Both the position numbers and the translations under genes were made by a program. A DNA stretch of 64,000 nucleotides from the NCBI GenBank assembly GCA_963781785.1, contig CAWAHD010000002.1, positions 1-64,000 on the forward strand. Direction: 5' to 3'. The notes under the pieces are model-generated. The model was not told the DNA's origin. It searched no databases and worked only from the letters and a program-made list of their open reading frames with translations. Of the stretch, positions 1 through 8,996 are shown piece after piece. The stretch is from CAWAHD01 sp963781785 (GTDB lineage Bacteria; Planctomycetota; Planctomycetia; Isosphaerales; Isosphaeraceae). Position 1 is the stretch's first letter, and each line of letters starts with the position of its first letter.

Positions 1-55
1 TTCAGGTCCTAGTGGGCTTAACACGCCCGTGCAGGTTCAAGTCCTGTCTTCGGCA
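1..55 (+). tRNA. tRNA-Leu(CAG), 3' part only
   Basis: The window opens inside the anticodon loop TTCAGGT (anticodon CAG), followed by the 3' anticodon strand, a long class-II variable arm with a GGGC/GCCC stem, the T arm with loop TTCAAGT, and acceptor strand CTTCGGC plus discriminator A at 55. The long variable arm, discriminator A and anticodon all indicate leucine. No CCA is encoded. The 5' half lies outside the window. Confidence 0.88.
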
Positions 56-65
56 TCTGGAACTG

Positions 66-100
66 AAAGGGCTTGCGGCCAATAACGCCGTAAGCCCTTT
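66..100 (+). terminator. Hairpin terminator after tRNA-Leu
   Basis: A near-perfect 14-bp stem (AAAGGGCTTGCGGC paired with GCCGTAAGCCCTTT, one G-T pair) with a 7-nt loop lies 10 bases after the tRNA. The 3' arm ends in TTT, followed by CTCGTT. It could also act on the minus strand, because the stem is flanked by A/T on both sides and the RND gene ends at 172. Confidence 0.65.
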
Positions 101-171
101 CTCGTTGGCCAGGCGGTTGTTCCCCCGATTTTCCGCGTGCGGGGCAATTTCAAGGTGTTCACAGACACGCT

Positions 172-3100
172 CTAAGAGCCCATGATTGACTTTTCTTCGG
201 TGTCCTCAGGGATTTCCAGTGTTGACTTTTCTTCCGTACTCTCAGGGATTTCCAGGGGGAACGGGCGTCGAAGTGCGGGCTTGGGAAGTAGCGACGCAAG
301 AGATTCGGCGGTTTCGCGGGGAAGCGGCAATCCTTTGCTCACGCGATCGTGTGTGCTCTGGCCATCGTGTGCTTCTTTTGCTTGATGTTCGAGAACCTCA
401 CTCAGAGGTTCATCCGCCTCTTGGCTGATCAGGCTCCGCTTGTCGGCAATCCGACCGAACAAGTAATAAAGGCCGGGAATGACTAAAACCCCAATCAAGG
501 TGCCCGTGAGCATCCCGCCGGCTGCGGCGGTGCCAATGGTGCGGTTGCCGATCGCCCCGGGGCCAGTGGCAACGACCAGCGGAAGGAGACCAGCGATGAA
601 GGCGAACGAGGTCATCTGAATCGGCCGGAAGCGCAGTTTTGCGCCTTCGACGGCCGCGTCCTTGAGAGACACGCCCTCCCGCCGCCGTTGGACCGCAAAT
701 TCCACGATCAAGATCGCATTCTTGCCGAGCAGTCCGACCAGCATCACCAGTCCAATCTGGGCGTACACGTCGTTCGCCAAACCCATGGCCTGCAGGAATA
801 GGAAAGAACCGAAAAGCCCGACCGGCAGGGACAGGATCACTGCCAGCGGCAGGATAAAGCTCTCGTATTGCGCGACCAGCACCAGATAGACGAAAGCGAC
901 GACGATGAGGAAGATAATAACGGCCTCATTCCCCTTTTTTGACTCGTCATACGCGAGACCCGACCAGCCGATGTCGAAACCGGGCGGCAGCGTCGCGGCG
1001 CCGACCTCCTTGATCGCTTGGATGGCTTGACCGGTGCTGTAGCCAGCAGCCGGCGCGCACTGAATCGATGCGGAGGTGTACAGGTTATACCGGGTGATCT
1101 CATTCAAACCCAGCTTGTTTTGTAGCGTGATGAACGCGGAGTAGGGGACCATTTCCCCTTTGTCGTTCTTGACGAATAGGTTGCTCAGATCCTCTGGGTA
1201 GCGCCGGAACTCCGGCTTGGCCTGGACGAAGACCTTGTAGAACTGGTTGAAACGAATGAATCCCTGCTCCCAAGTGCTGCCAATGAGAATGTTGAGGCTG
1301 TCCATCGCTGCCTTGATCGACACGCCCTTCTGCATAGCCACGTCGTTGTTGATGATCAGCTCGTACTGCGGGTAGTTGGCGGCGTAGAAGGTGAACAGGT
1401 TCGTCACCTCCTTATGCTTTTTCAGGGCGGCCATGAACTTTTCGGTCACTTCTCCGAGGTGCTGGTAATCACCGGAGAAAGTCTTATCGAGGACGAGCAT
1501 CGAGATACCCCCGGCAGTGCCGAAGCCGGGAACCGCGGGCGGTTCAAAGAACTCGAGGTTCACGTTGCTCATCTGGCGGCATTTTTCTTCGAGATCCACA
1601 ATGATCTGGCGTGCGGTTCGCTTGCGGTCGGACCAGGTTTTCAGGTTGATGATACAGGTTCCCGAGTTCGAGCCGCGGCCTTCGGTCAGAACTTCATAAC
1701 CGGCCAACGAGGTCACGGAGGTGACTTCCTGAATCTCCTTTGCGATCTCCTCGAGCTGCAGGGATTTGGCGTTGGTGTACTCGAGCGTGGACCCTGGAGG
1801 CGTCTGGAGGACGGCGTAGATGATGCCCTGGTCCTCGCCCGGGATAAAACCCGTCGCGAGCTGCGTGTTCACAACGTAGATGGCGCAGCCAAACCCCACC
1901 ACAATGAACGAGGTCAACGCTCGGCGCGTCACGATCCGGCGCAGAAATGCAGTATAATGGCCCGTGACCTTCTCGACGGCGCGGTCAAAACGCCCCCGCA
2001 CCAGCGGCAGAAGAATGAGCAGGAAGCCAACCGGCCCCCACAACTTATACGCCAGATACGCTATTCCGCCCAAGACCAAGAGCCCTCCCAGCGCATAAAG
2101 CAGCTTGACTCCTAGTCTGCGCGGCCTATCCACGTTGCTCGTATACGGGTCAGGGCTCGTGTCGGTGTGAGGGTCAGTGTGGTCGTGGGGCTTCAAGATC
2201 ATCGCACAGAGGACCGGCGTCAGCGTCAGGGCCACCAGACCGGACAGAATGATGGACGTGGCCATCGTGATCCCGAACTGGCGGTAGAAGGTGCCGACCG
2301 CCCCGGGAATGAACGTCACTGGAACGAAGACGGACGTCATCACGAGGGTGATGGCAATGATCGCGCCTGAGATCTCGTGCACGACCTCCATGGTTGCCCG
2401 GTAGGGCGATAAGTGCTTCTGGGCGATCTTGACATGCACCGCCTCGACCACCACGATCGCGTTGTCCACCACGATGCCAATCGCCAGCACCAGCGCGAAG
2501 AGCGTGATCAGGTTGATCGAGATACCGAGCAACAGCAGGAAAAAGAAGGTACCGACCAGCGATACGGGAACCGCCAGGGTCGGGATCAGCGTGGATCGTA
2601 AGTCCCCGAGGAACATGTAGACCACGAGAGACACCAGAATGAACGCCTCGAGTAGCGTGTGCAGCACCTTGTCGATCGAGGCTTCCAGAAACTTGGAGAC
2701 GTCGTAGGCGAATTCGTAGTTCATTCCGGGAGGGAATGATTCCTTCTTGATCTGCTTGAGTTCCTCCTTGATCGAGTCGATGACCTCGGCGGCGTTGGAG
2801 CCGGGAGCCTGCTTGAGGACGATGGACGCCGCGGGATTCCCGTTGATGTCGGAGTAAATATCGAAGAACTGAGGACCCAATTCCACCTCCCCAACGTCCT
2901 TGAGCCGCAGGATCTCGCCATGGGGATTTGCTTTCAGAATGATGTTTCCATACTGCTCTGGCTTGTTAAAGCGCCCGATATAGGTCAAGACGTACTCTTT
3001 TGATTGCGACGTCTTCCCTGTGGCCTGGCCGAGTCGTCCGGGCGAACCAATCATGCTCTGTTCCTGCAGAGCCTTCATGACATCCTCGGTGGACACGTTG

Positions 3101-3690
3101 TAGGCTCGCATGCGCTCGGGATCCAGCCAAACCCGCATCGCAAAGATGCGATTGCCGAGATTCCTGGGGATGCCCATGCCTTTGATCCGCTTGAGCCGGG
3201 GCATGACGAAGACGTTGGCAAAGTTGAAAAGGTATTTCTGGTCGGCGTTTTTATCCGTGCTGAAAATATTCACGTACATGAGCATGCTCGGCACGACCTG
3301 GCTCACGAGGATCCCCTCCCGCACCACCAGGGGCGGGAGCTGGAACAGCACGATGTTGACCCGGTTTTGCACGTTCACGACATTGATGTTGGGATCCGTG
3401 CCCGGCTCGAAGTAGATGATGATCGCTGCCTCGCCGGCACTCGTGGCGGAGGAGGTAATGAAGCGCATGTTCTGAACGCCGTTGATGGATTGCTCAAGCG
3501 GAATCAGAACCGACTCGACCAGGACATTGGCGCTGGCGCCGGGATAAGAAATGGAAACCATAACGGTCGGCGGCGCGATGTCAGGGAACTGTGCGATCGG
3601 AAGCATCTTGATCCCCAACACCCCCAGGAATAAGAGGATGATTGAGATAACGATCGCCAATCCCGGTCTATGGAGAACTTTTGCGAACAT
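172..3690 (-). CDS. RND-family (HAE1) multidrug efflux permease
   Basis: Inner-membrane proton-driven exporter of hydrophobic compounds, of the AcrB/MexB type, expected to work with a periplasmic adaptor and an outer-membrane channel. The sequence begins MFAKVLHRPGLAIVIS, the usual first helix. It has two large porter halves, the motif GEDQGIIYAVLQTPPGS, and TM10 GLLGKNAILIVEFA, which keeps the proton-relay lysine. Numbered from the upstream GTG at 3720, TM4 reads GIVVDNAIVVVEAV: the usual Asp-Asp pair is Asp419-Asn420. Residues about 511-575 are an insertion (His/Asp-rich stretch plus two hydrophobic segments), and the C-terminus is long with a duplicated LEIPE-TEEKS motif. This explains about 1,170-1,180 residues against the usual 1,040-1,050. 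I prefer the ATG at 3690, which fits family N-termini. No adaptor or TolC gene is adjacent. Confidence 0.93.
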   Translation of the reverse strand: MFAKVLHRPGLAIVISIILLFLGVLGIKMLPIAQFPDIAPPTVMVSISYPGASANVLVESVLIPLEQSINGVQNMRFITSSATSAGEAAIIIYFEPGTDPNINVVNVQNRVNIVLFQLPPLVVREGILVSQVVPSMLMYVNIFSTDKNADQKYLFNFANVFVMPRLKRIKGMGIPRNLGNRIFAMRVWLDPERMRAYNVSTEDVMKALQEQSMIGSPGRLGQATGKTSQSKEYVLTYIGRFNKPEQYGNIILKANPHGEILRLKDVGEVELGPQFFDIYSDINGNPAASIVLKQAPGSNAAEVIDSIKEELKQIKKESFPPGMNYEFAYDVSKFLEASIDKVLHTLLEAFILVSLVVYMFLGDLRSTLIPTLAVPVSLVGTFFFLLLLGISINLITLFALVLAIGIVVDNAIVVVEAVHVKIAQKHLSPYRATMEVVHEISGAIIAITLVMTSVFVPVTFIPGAVGTFYRQFGITMATSIILSGLVALTLTPVLCAMILKPHDHTDPHTDTSPDPYTSNVDRPRRLGVKLLYALGGLLVLGGIAYLAYKLWGPVGFLLILLPLVRGRFDRAVEKVTGHYTAFLRRIVTRRALTSFIVVGFGCAIYVVNTQLATGFIPGEDQGIIYAVLQTPPGSTLEYTNAKSLQLEEIAKEIQEVTSVTSLAGYEVLTEGRGSNSGTCIINLKTWSDRKRTARQIIVDLEEKCRQMSNVNLEFFEPPAVPGFGTAGGISMLVLDKTFSGDYQHLGEVTEKFMAALKKHKEVTNLFTFYAANYPQYELIINNDVAMQKGVSIKAAMDSLNILIGSTWEQGFIRFNQFYKVFVQAKPEFRRYPEDLSNLFVKNDKGEMVPYSAFITLQNKLGLNEITRYNLYTSASIQCAPAAGYSTGQAIQAIKEVGAATLPPGFDIGWSGLAYDESKKGNEAVIIFLIVVAFVYLVLVAQYESFILPLAVILSLPVGLFGSFLFLQAMGLANDVYAQIGLVMLVGLLGKNAILIVEFAVQRRREGVSLKDAAVEGAKLRFRPIQMTSFAFIAGLLPLVVATGPGAIGNRTIGTAAAGGMLTGTLIGVLVIPGLYYLFGRIADKRSLISQEADEPLSEVLEHQAKEAHDGQSTHDRVSKGLPLPRETAESLASLLPKPALRRPFPLEIPESTEEKSTLEIPEDTEEKSIMGS

Positions 3691-4169
3691 GGTCGAACCG
3701 GGCGCTTGAGCGCCAGCCACTCATGGGCAATTTGCAAAACCAGCCGCGACTTGACTATCGGACGCCTGGAAGGGAATTGGCAGTACCGCCAGGAAGGGAG
3801 CGTTAGGGTAGGCTCCCTGCAGGCACCTCCGCTTGAAGTCACCGGCGGGCGGTATACCCGTCGAGCGCGTTCTGAATCAGCCTCGGGTTTCGGGCCAACC
3901 CGATGCCTACAGCGCACCCGAAAGAGTCAACTTATGCTTGTGCGGCCGCACCTTTCTGGGCGCCCAACACTGTTGCGGAGGTTGAGGTGTTCGATAAGCC
4001 GACTGAACGCGTTCCCTGGCGGGATCCTTCCGCGCCGCATTCGATCCGAATCAGATAGCCGCACTACGTCGCCGAATTGGTCGCCGCCCTAGGACGAGTT
4101 GAATTGGCAATCGCCGCGATGTGTGATGTCGCACGGCGCTAAACATTAAAGCGATCAGTTAAATCCAAG

Positions 4170-4198
4170 TATATAACAAAGTTTGCGATCGGATGCAA
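4170..4198 (-). promoter_or_regulatory. Candidate sigma70-like promoter for the RND gene
   Basis: On the minus strand TTGCAT is followed by 17 nt and TATATA, in the only AT-rich stretch of this intergenic region. It is about 480 bases upstream of the RND start, so a long leader would result. Pattern match only. Confidence 0.3.
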
Positions 4199-4268
4199 GG
4201 GACTGGTGCTGGTATTTTTCGAGATTCCACTTCCGCTCGGATCCGGTCGTACGGGAAGCGGAGCGTCG

Positions 4269-4287
4269 CCGGACGGGCACCGTCCGG
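4269..4287 (+). terminator. Hairpin CCGGACGG-GCA-CCGTCCGG followed by TTTT
   Basis: Perfect 8-bp stem with a 3-nt loop, then TTTTG on the plus strand. It sits 25 bases beyond the stop of the kinase-TPR gene (minus strand). In that reading the stem is present but the T run is on the other side, so termination of the kinase transcript is possible but not canonical. Confidence 0.45.
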
Positions 4288-4311
4288 TTTTGACCGATGT
4301 CGCCCCCAGGT

Positions 4312-5481
4312 TCACGGTCGTTTCTGGGCAGGTCGCCGAAACTCCTGGAGCAAGGCCTGGAATGCCGGGTCGCTGCGGATCGGTTCGAGATCGGGATCGG
4401 TTTCGAGGGTCACGACGTCGGTCCAGCCTTTTTCCTTGTCCTTGCGCAGGCTATCGAGGGCACTGGCGGTGTAGCGCCTCTTCAGGGTGGCGTCGTTGCT
4501 GGCGGCGGCCGCGCAGAGTGCGTAGCCGCACGCGACCTGAAAATACATATGTTCGTCAGTGGGCGGGATCGCGATCAGGGCGTCGGCAATCTTCGCGGCC
4601 TCGGCATGGTCACCGCACCGCGCCAGGGCGAGCATCAGGTCAACCCGAGGCATCTTGGCCGCCGGCTCGGTCGCGAGCTTTTTGCGAATCTCCAGGCAAC
4701 GGCGATAGCCTGCGGCCGCTCCCTGCGCGTCACCGGAGTGGAGAGCGCACGTGGCTTCATAGTAGAGGATCTCCGCGAGCTTGGCCTTGGTCTCGAGGTT
4801 GGCCGGATCGGCTTGGGCCCGATCCTCGACAATCGCGAGCGCTTTCTTGTGGAGCTCGCGCGCGGCAGCCGGATCGGTGCCGCGCGGGTAAAGCAGAAAT
4901 GCCGCATTGTTGTACGACCGGGCGAGATCGTAGACGGCGGGCCAGAAGGCAGGTCGTTCCGCCAGGACCTCTTCACGGATCGCGGCAGCCAGCGCGTACA
5001 GGCGCCGGCCCTCGTTCAGGTCGTTCATCTTGAGCCGGAGCTCCGCCATCCGCTCATACATGCCCGCGCACTCGCGACGCGTCTCGAAGAAATTCGTGTG
5101 TTTGGGAGAGAACGAATCACGGACGATCTCCTCCTCCCGGTAGGCGTCGCGAGCTCGCTCCAGATGGCCCATCTTCATTTCGGCCAATGCGAGCTGACCG
5201 ATCGAGCTGGCGAGTTCGTTTTTGCATGTATCGTTGTCCGGGAACTTCTGGAGAACGGCGCGGTTGATCTCGATCGCCTGCAGGATGAGCTTCCGCCCAC
5301 CTTCGGTGTCACCCAGTTTGTGGACGGATACGTGTCCGAGCTGGCGCCGGCTCCGGGCCCGCTGAACCTCCGACCTCAGTTCACCCGGGCTGGCCGATGC
5401 GAGCTGTTCGACGAGCGCAGTCCATGCGTCGAAATTGCTCCATCGCGTCGCCGATCCTGTTCTCGGAAAGGCACAGCTCAC
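4312..5481 (-). CDS. Kinase segment 4: TPR-rich C-terminus
   Basis: About 375 residues of alpha-helical tetratricopeptide-like repeats with typical pairs such as ELASSIGQLALAEMKMGHLE, RRECAGMYERMAELRLKM, LARSYNNAAFLLYPRG and LAEILYYEATCALHSGD. Likely a protein-protein interaction or sensing part of the kinase. True coding starts at about 5437; the first about 15 residues belong to another frame. The stop is at 4312. Confidence 0.7.
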   Translation of the reverse strand: MSCAFPRTGSATRWSNFDAWTALVEQLASASPGELRSEVQRARSRRQLGHVSVHKLGDTEGGRKLILQAIEINRAVLQKFPDNDTCKNELASSIGQLALAEMKMGHLERARDAYREEEIVRDSFSPKHTNFFETRRECAGMYERMAELRLKMNDLNEGRRLYALAAAIREEVLAERPAFWPAVYDLARSYNNAAFLLYPRGTDPAAARELHKKALAIVEDRAQADPANLETKAKLAEILYYEATCALHSGDAQGAAAGYRRCLEIRKKLATEPAAKMPRVDLMLALARCGDHAEAAKIADALIAIPPTDEHMYFQVACGYALCAAAASNDATLKRRYTASALDSLRKDKEKGWTDVVTLETDPDLEPIRSDPAFQALLQEFRRPAQKRP

Positions 5482-5850
5482 CCATGCGCTGGCTGGCCCT
5501 GGCCAGCGTCCGGAAGTTGTTTTGCTGATCCTTTGGCTCCCACATGACGTTGCGTTCCTGGAGGTGCACCATCAACCCGGCCGATTCGTTGAGATTCTTC
5601 ACGGCCGTGCCCAGGATTTGCTCGCGCACGTCCTGGAGCTCTGGCACGTGTCGCAGCCTGCCTTCGAGAATCTCCATCATGTCGCCCTCGGCACGCACGA
5701 GACGCAGGTTCTGGTCGTTGGCGGCCCGGACGGCGTCCTCCGCGATCTGCCGCTTTTGGTCGGCTTCCATCCGTTTCTGCTCGACGGCTGAGTTGGCGTT
5801 CTTGAGATTCTCGTTGGCCTGACCAAGCTGCATGTTCTTCCGGTTCACGG

Positions 5851-6687
<837 letters not shown>

Positions 6688-7399
6688 GGATCATCTTGAG
6701 CGCAACGAATCGATCGAGCCTGATCTGTCGTGCCTTGTAGACAATCCCCATCCCGCCGATGCCCAGGACCTCGAGAATCTCGAACCCGGCGACCCGCGGC
6801 TGTCTGGAGCCGGGTACCTCCGCCCCCGTGGGCAGCGTGCTTTCCGAGTCTTCGACTTGCGAGTCGAGCAGGAAGGAGAGGGTCCCACCCCGGCCGCCGC
6901 TCGACGCCGCATCGAGCGTCGCGCCGCCGGGGGTAGTCCTCTGGGTGTCAGCCTGCGAATGCAAAACGAATGACGTTGTCTCGCCGCGAGCGGTCGCCGG
7001 CGCCGCGTGATCCGCGTCCCCGTCTTGCCGCGAGGTCATTGTCGGTGAGCCCGGCGGCAGCTCGTCCGTCCTCGCAGCCGCTGCCCCGTCTGCGGAATGG
7101 GCCGTTGCGGCCGCGTCGGTGGGTTCTGGTTCCGTCGGTGCAAGATCGGGCGGTCGATCGCGGCGCACCGGATCAGGCTGGGTGCGTCTCATGAGTGGCG
7201 GTCTCCCGCAGGGCGGTTGTCGTCGGAGGCACGGAGCAGGTCGTACTTGAGCATCCAGGCGAGCGTGGCGCGGCCGACGCCGGGCTCGACGCCGGACCGG
7301 GTCCAGAAGCGGTCAAAATCGTCGACCGAGCCCGGCGCTGCGCAAGGGCGGCGCGGATGAGGCCCGGATCAGCGACGCGGCGGCCGGGGGCGTGATGGG

Positions 7400-8686
7400 T
7401 CAGCGGCATCGCGAGCAGACTGTCCAGCGTGTCTTGAGCACCGGCACCGCCGCGAGCAGGTCGGCGCCTCCGAGACGACGGGTCGGATATCCGGCGAAAG
7501 TCCGCTCGGGGGCCGGGTACGCAGCCGGCCCGCGTAAGGGCGATGACCCTGAGCCCGCACGAGCTCGCGCCGATCGCTCAGCGTCCTGATCGCGCCACAA
7601 TTGTTCATACGAAGTGATGATGTGGCGCCAGTCGAAGCGGTCCACCGCCCGGCGGCGGCCGGCTTCGCCCATCCGGCGCCTGAGCGATTGATCGCCGACC
7701 AAGCGGGTCAGGGCGACGGCCATGGCGGGCGTGTCAACGGCCGTCGCCTGGCTGATCTCGGCGAGGAAATGGTCATAGGTCAATTCGCCGGTCAGGAGCC
7801 GTGCGGTGGCAGCCGCCGTGGCACCGTCGATCATCGCGGTCGGCACCAGAAACCCCGTTGTGCCATCCACGACGAGGTCGCGGTAACCGTCCCAGTCGGA
7901 AGCGACGACTGCCAGCCCGCTGGCCATCGCCTCGATGACCGCCAGGCCGAACGTCTCCTGAATATTGTCCGACGGCGAGACGAACAGGTCGGCGGCGTGC
8001 CAGACAATTCGCCGTGTCTCCTGATCGCGGCCATCAAGGAGCGAGGTCCGCACGTTGGCGGCGAAGGTGCGAGCACCGTCGACGAACGCGTCGCGCACCG
8101 CGGGGTGTGCCGTCCAGCCGGCGAGAATCAGATGGACCGGACGCCCCGACGCACTGGCAGCCAGGGAGGCGCCGCGGAACATCGGGAACGGGTGTGCCTT
8201 GGCGTGGTGCGACAGCCGGCCGACGTAGAGAATCACCACCTCGTCGTCCAGCACGCTCAGCGACCTTCGCGCCGCGGACCGTTCTTCCGCACTGGCTAGA
8301 GAGTACCGATCGATATCCACGCCCAGTGGAATCATCTCCAGGCGCACCGGGTTGCCAGAGTTCGCCCGCGGTGCCGGCATCACTCCCAGGCGGGCACGAA
8401 GGTGATCGGTGTACGCCCCGGTCACCTCGGCGACCATGTCGGCAACGGCGCACGACGTGCAAATCAAAGCATCGTACGGTTCGAAAGGCGCGGTTACGAG
8501 AGACCTCAAGAGCGCAACCGCCTCGGCTGAAGAGAGCGAGTGCGTGACGCCCGACAGGGCAAACGCATGCGGCCCCCCCTGTTGCCGGGCCCAGGCCAGC
8601 GCCGGGTCGGGCGGTTGCGGGGCATGCAGGATGGTCGCCGGAGGATCGGGAAAGAACGCGCGGTGGAACTCCGCCGCTTCGATCAC
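7400..8686 (-). CDS. Glycosyltransferase segment 2: GT4 (GT-B fold) core
   Basis: Contains the acceptor-side domain, then the GT1/GT4 C-domain: GVDIDRYSL, VVILYVGRLSHHAK, and the nucleotide-sugar motif ETFGLAVIEAMASGL (E-x7-E) followed by VVASDWDGYRDLVVDG. These mark a retaining GT-B glycosyltransferase. The apparent start at 8686 is internal; true coding continues from the upstream segment. The last about 15 residues after AAVPVL are out of frame. Being between the giant secreted protein and a kinase suggests it may glycosylate that protein; this is inference. Confidence 0.82.
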   Translation of the reverse strand: MIEAAEFHRAFFPDPPATILHAPQPPDPALAWARQQGGPHAFALSGVTHSLSSAEAVALLRSLVTAPFEPYDALICTSCAVADMVAEVTGAYTDHLRARLGVMPAPRANSGNPVRLEMIPLGVDIDRYSLASAEERSAARRSLSVLDDEVVILYVGRLSHHAKAHPFPMFRGASLAASASGRPVHLILAGWTAHPAVRDAFVDGARTFAANVRTSLLDGRDQETRRIVWHAADLFVSPSDNIQETFGLAVIEAMASGLAVVASDWDGYRDLVVDGTTGFLVPTAMIDGATAAATARLLTGELTYDHFLAEISQATAVDTPAMAVALTRLVGDQSLRRRMGEAGRRRAVDRFDWRHIITSYEQLWRDQDAERSARARAGSGSSPLRGPAAYPAPERTFAGYPTRRLGGADLLAAVPVLKTRWTVCSRCR

Positions 8687-8988
8687 CCGCAGGGTGCGTG
8701 GCTCGTTGCGGGTCGAGGGATGGCCGCGCAGATCTCCACCAGCGATTGAGCGCTCGCCCGGTGGCGCACCAAAGCCGCCAGGTCAGAGAAGCCGCCGTGG
8801 CTCAGGTACGCCTCCAGAAAGGATCGGCCCGCTACCTGGCGACCCATCAAACCCGGAGCGCCGCCGCCCGCCTCGACATAGGCATCGTCGTCATAGACCA
8901 GCGCGACGGTCGGCGCCTCGCCCACGTCCATCGGTCGTGACCACCCTTTGCAGCAGGAATCAAATTCCGTTGCGCGAGCTTGAGTCAT
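8683..8988 (-). CDS. Glycosyltransferase segment 1: N-terminus
   Basis: About 90 in-frame residues with VALVYDDDAYVEAGG and LMGRQVAGRSFLEAYLSHGG, followed by FSDLAALVRHRASAQSLVEICAA. The frame then ends at a stop after about 8718. The continuation, STRNEPRTLRVIEAAEF, is in the next frame and leads directly into the GT4 core. Confidence 0.6.
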   Translation of the reverse strand: MTQARATEFDSCCKGWSRPMDVGEAPTVALVYDDDAYVEAGGGAPGLMGRQVAGRSFLEAYLSHGGFSDLAALVRHRASAQSLVEICAAIPRPATSHAPCG

Positions 8989-8996
8989 TCTGACGA

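Larger units (their letters stand above)
3721..4311. other. Intergenic region, no gene seen
   Basis: About 590 bases between the RND gene and the kinase gene. Short open frames here have no family character. It holds a candidate minus-strand promoter (4170-4198), an AT-rich stretch around 4141-4190, and a strong hairpin at 4269-4287. Confidence 0.6.
7189..8988 (-). pseudogene. GT4-type glycosyltransferase, frame broken near 8718, 7420 and 7330
   Basis: Gene-level reconstruction. The ATG at 8988 lies 8 bases after the stop of the giant gene, and the end (TGA 7191-7189) overlaps the kinase ATG. N-terminal text (VALVYDDDAYVEAGG, LMGRQVAGRSFLEAYLSHGG) continues after a one-base shift at about 8718 into a GT4 core. 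At the 3' end the sensible text crosses two further frames, ending DDFDRFWTRSGVEPGVG, then LAWMLKYDLLRASDDN and stop. An internal ATG at 8931 (MDVGEAP), preceded by AAAGGGTGG, is an alternative start. The product would be about 595 residues, cytoplasmic, transferring sugar from a nucleotide donor. Confidence 0.7.

Noticed and set aside
3670..4092. 140-residue plus-strand frame in the RND/kinase gap
   Set aside because: Arginine/serine-rich, overlaps the RND start, no ribosome site or recognisable motif.
4297..5547. 416-residue plus-strand frame opposite the kinase TPR region
   Set aside because: Antisense shadow; the minus strand has clear TPR helices.
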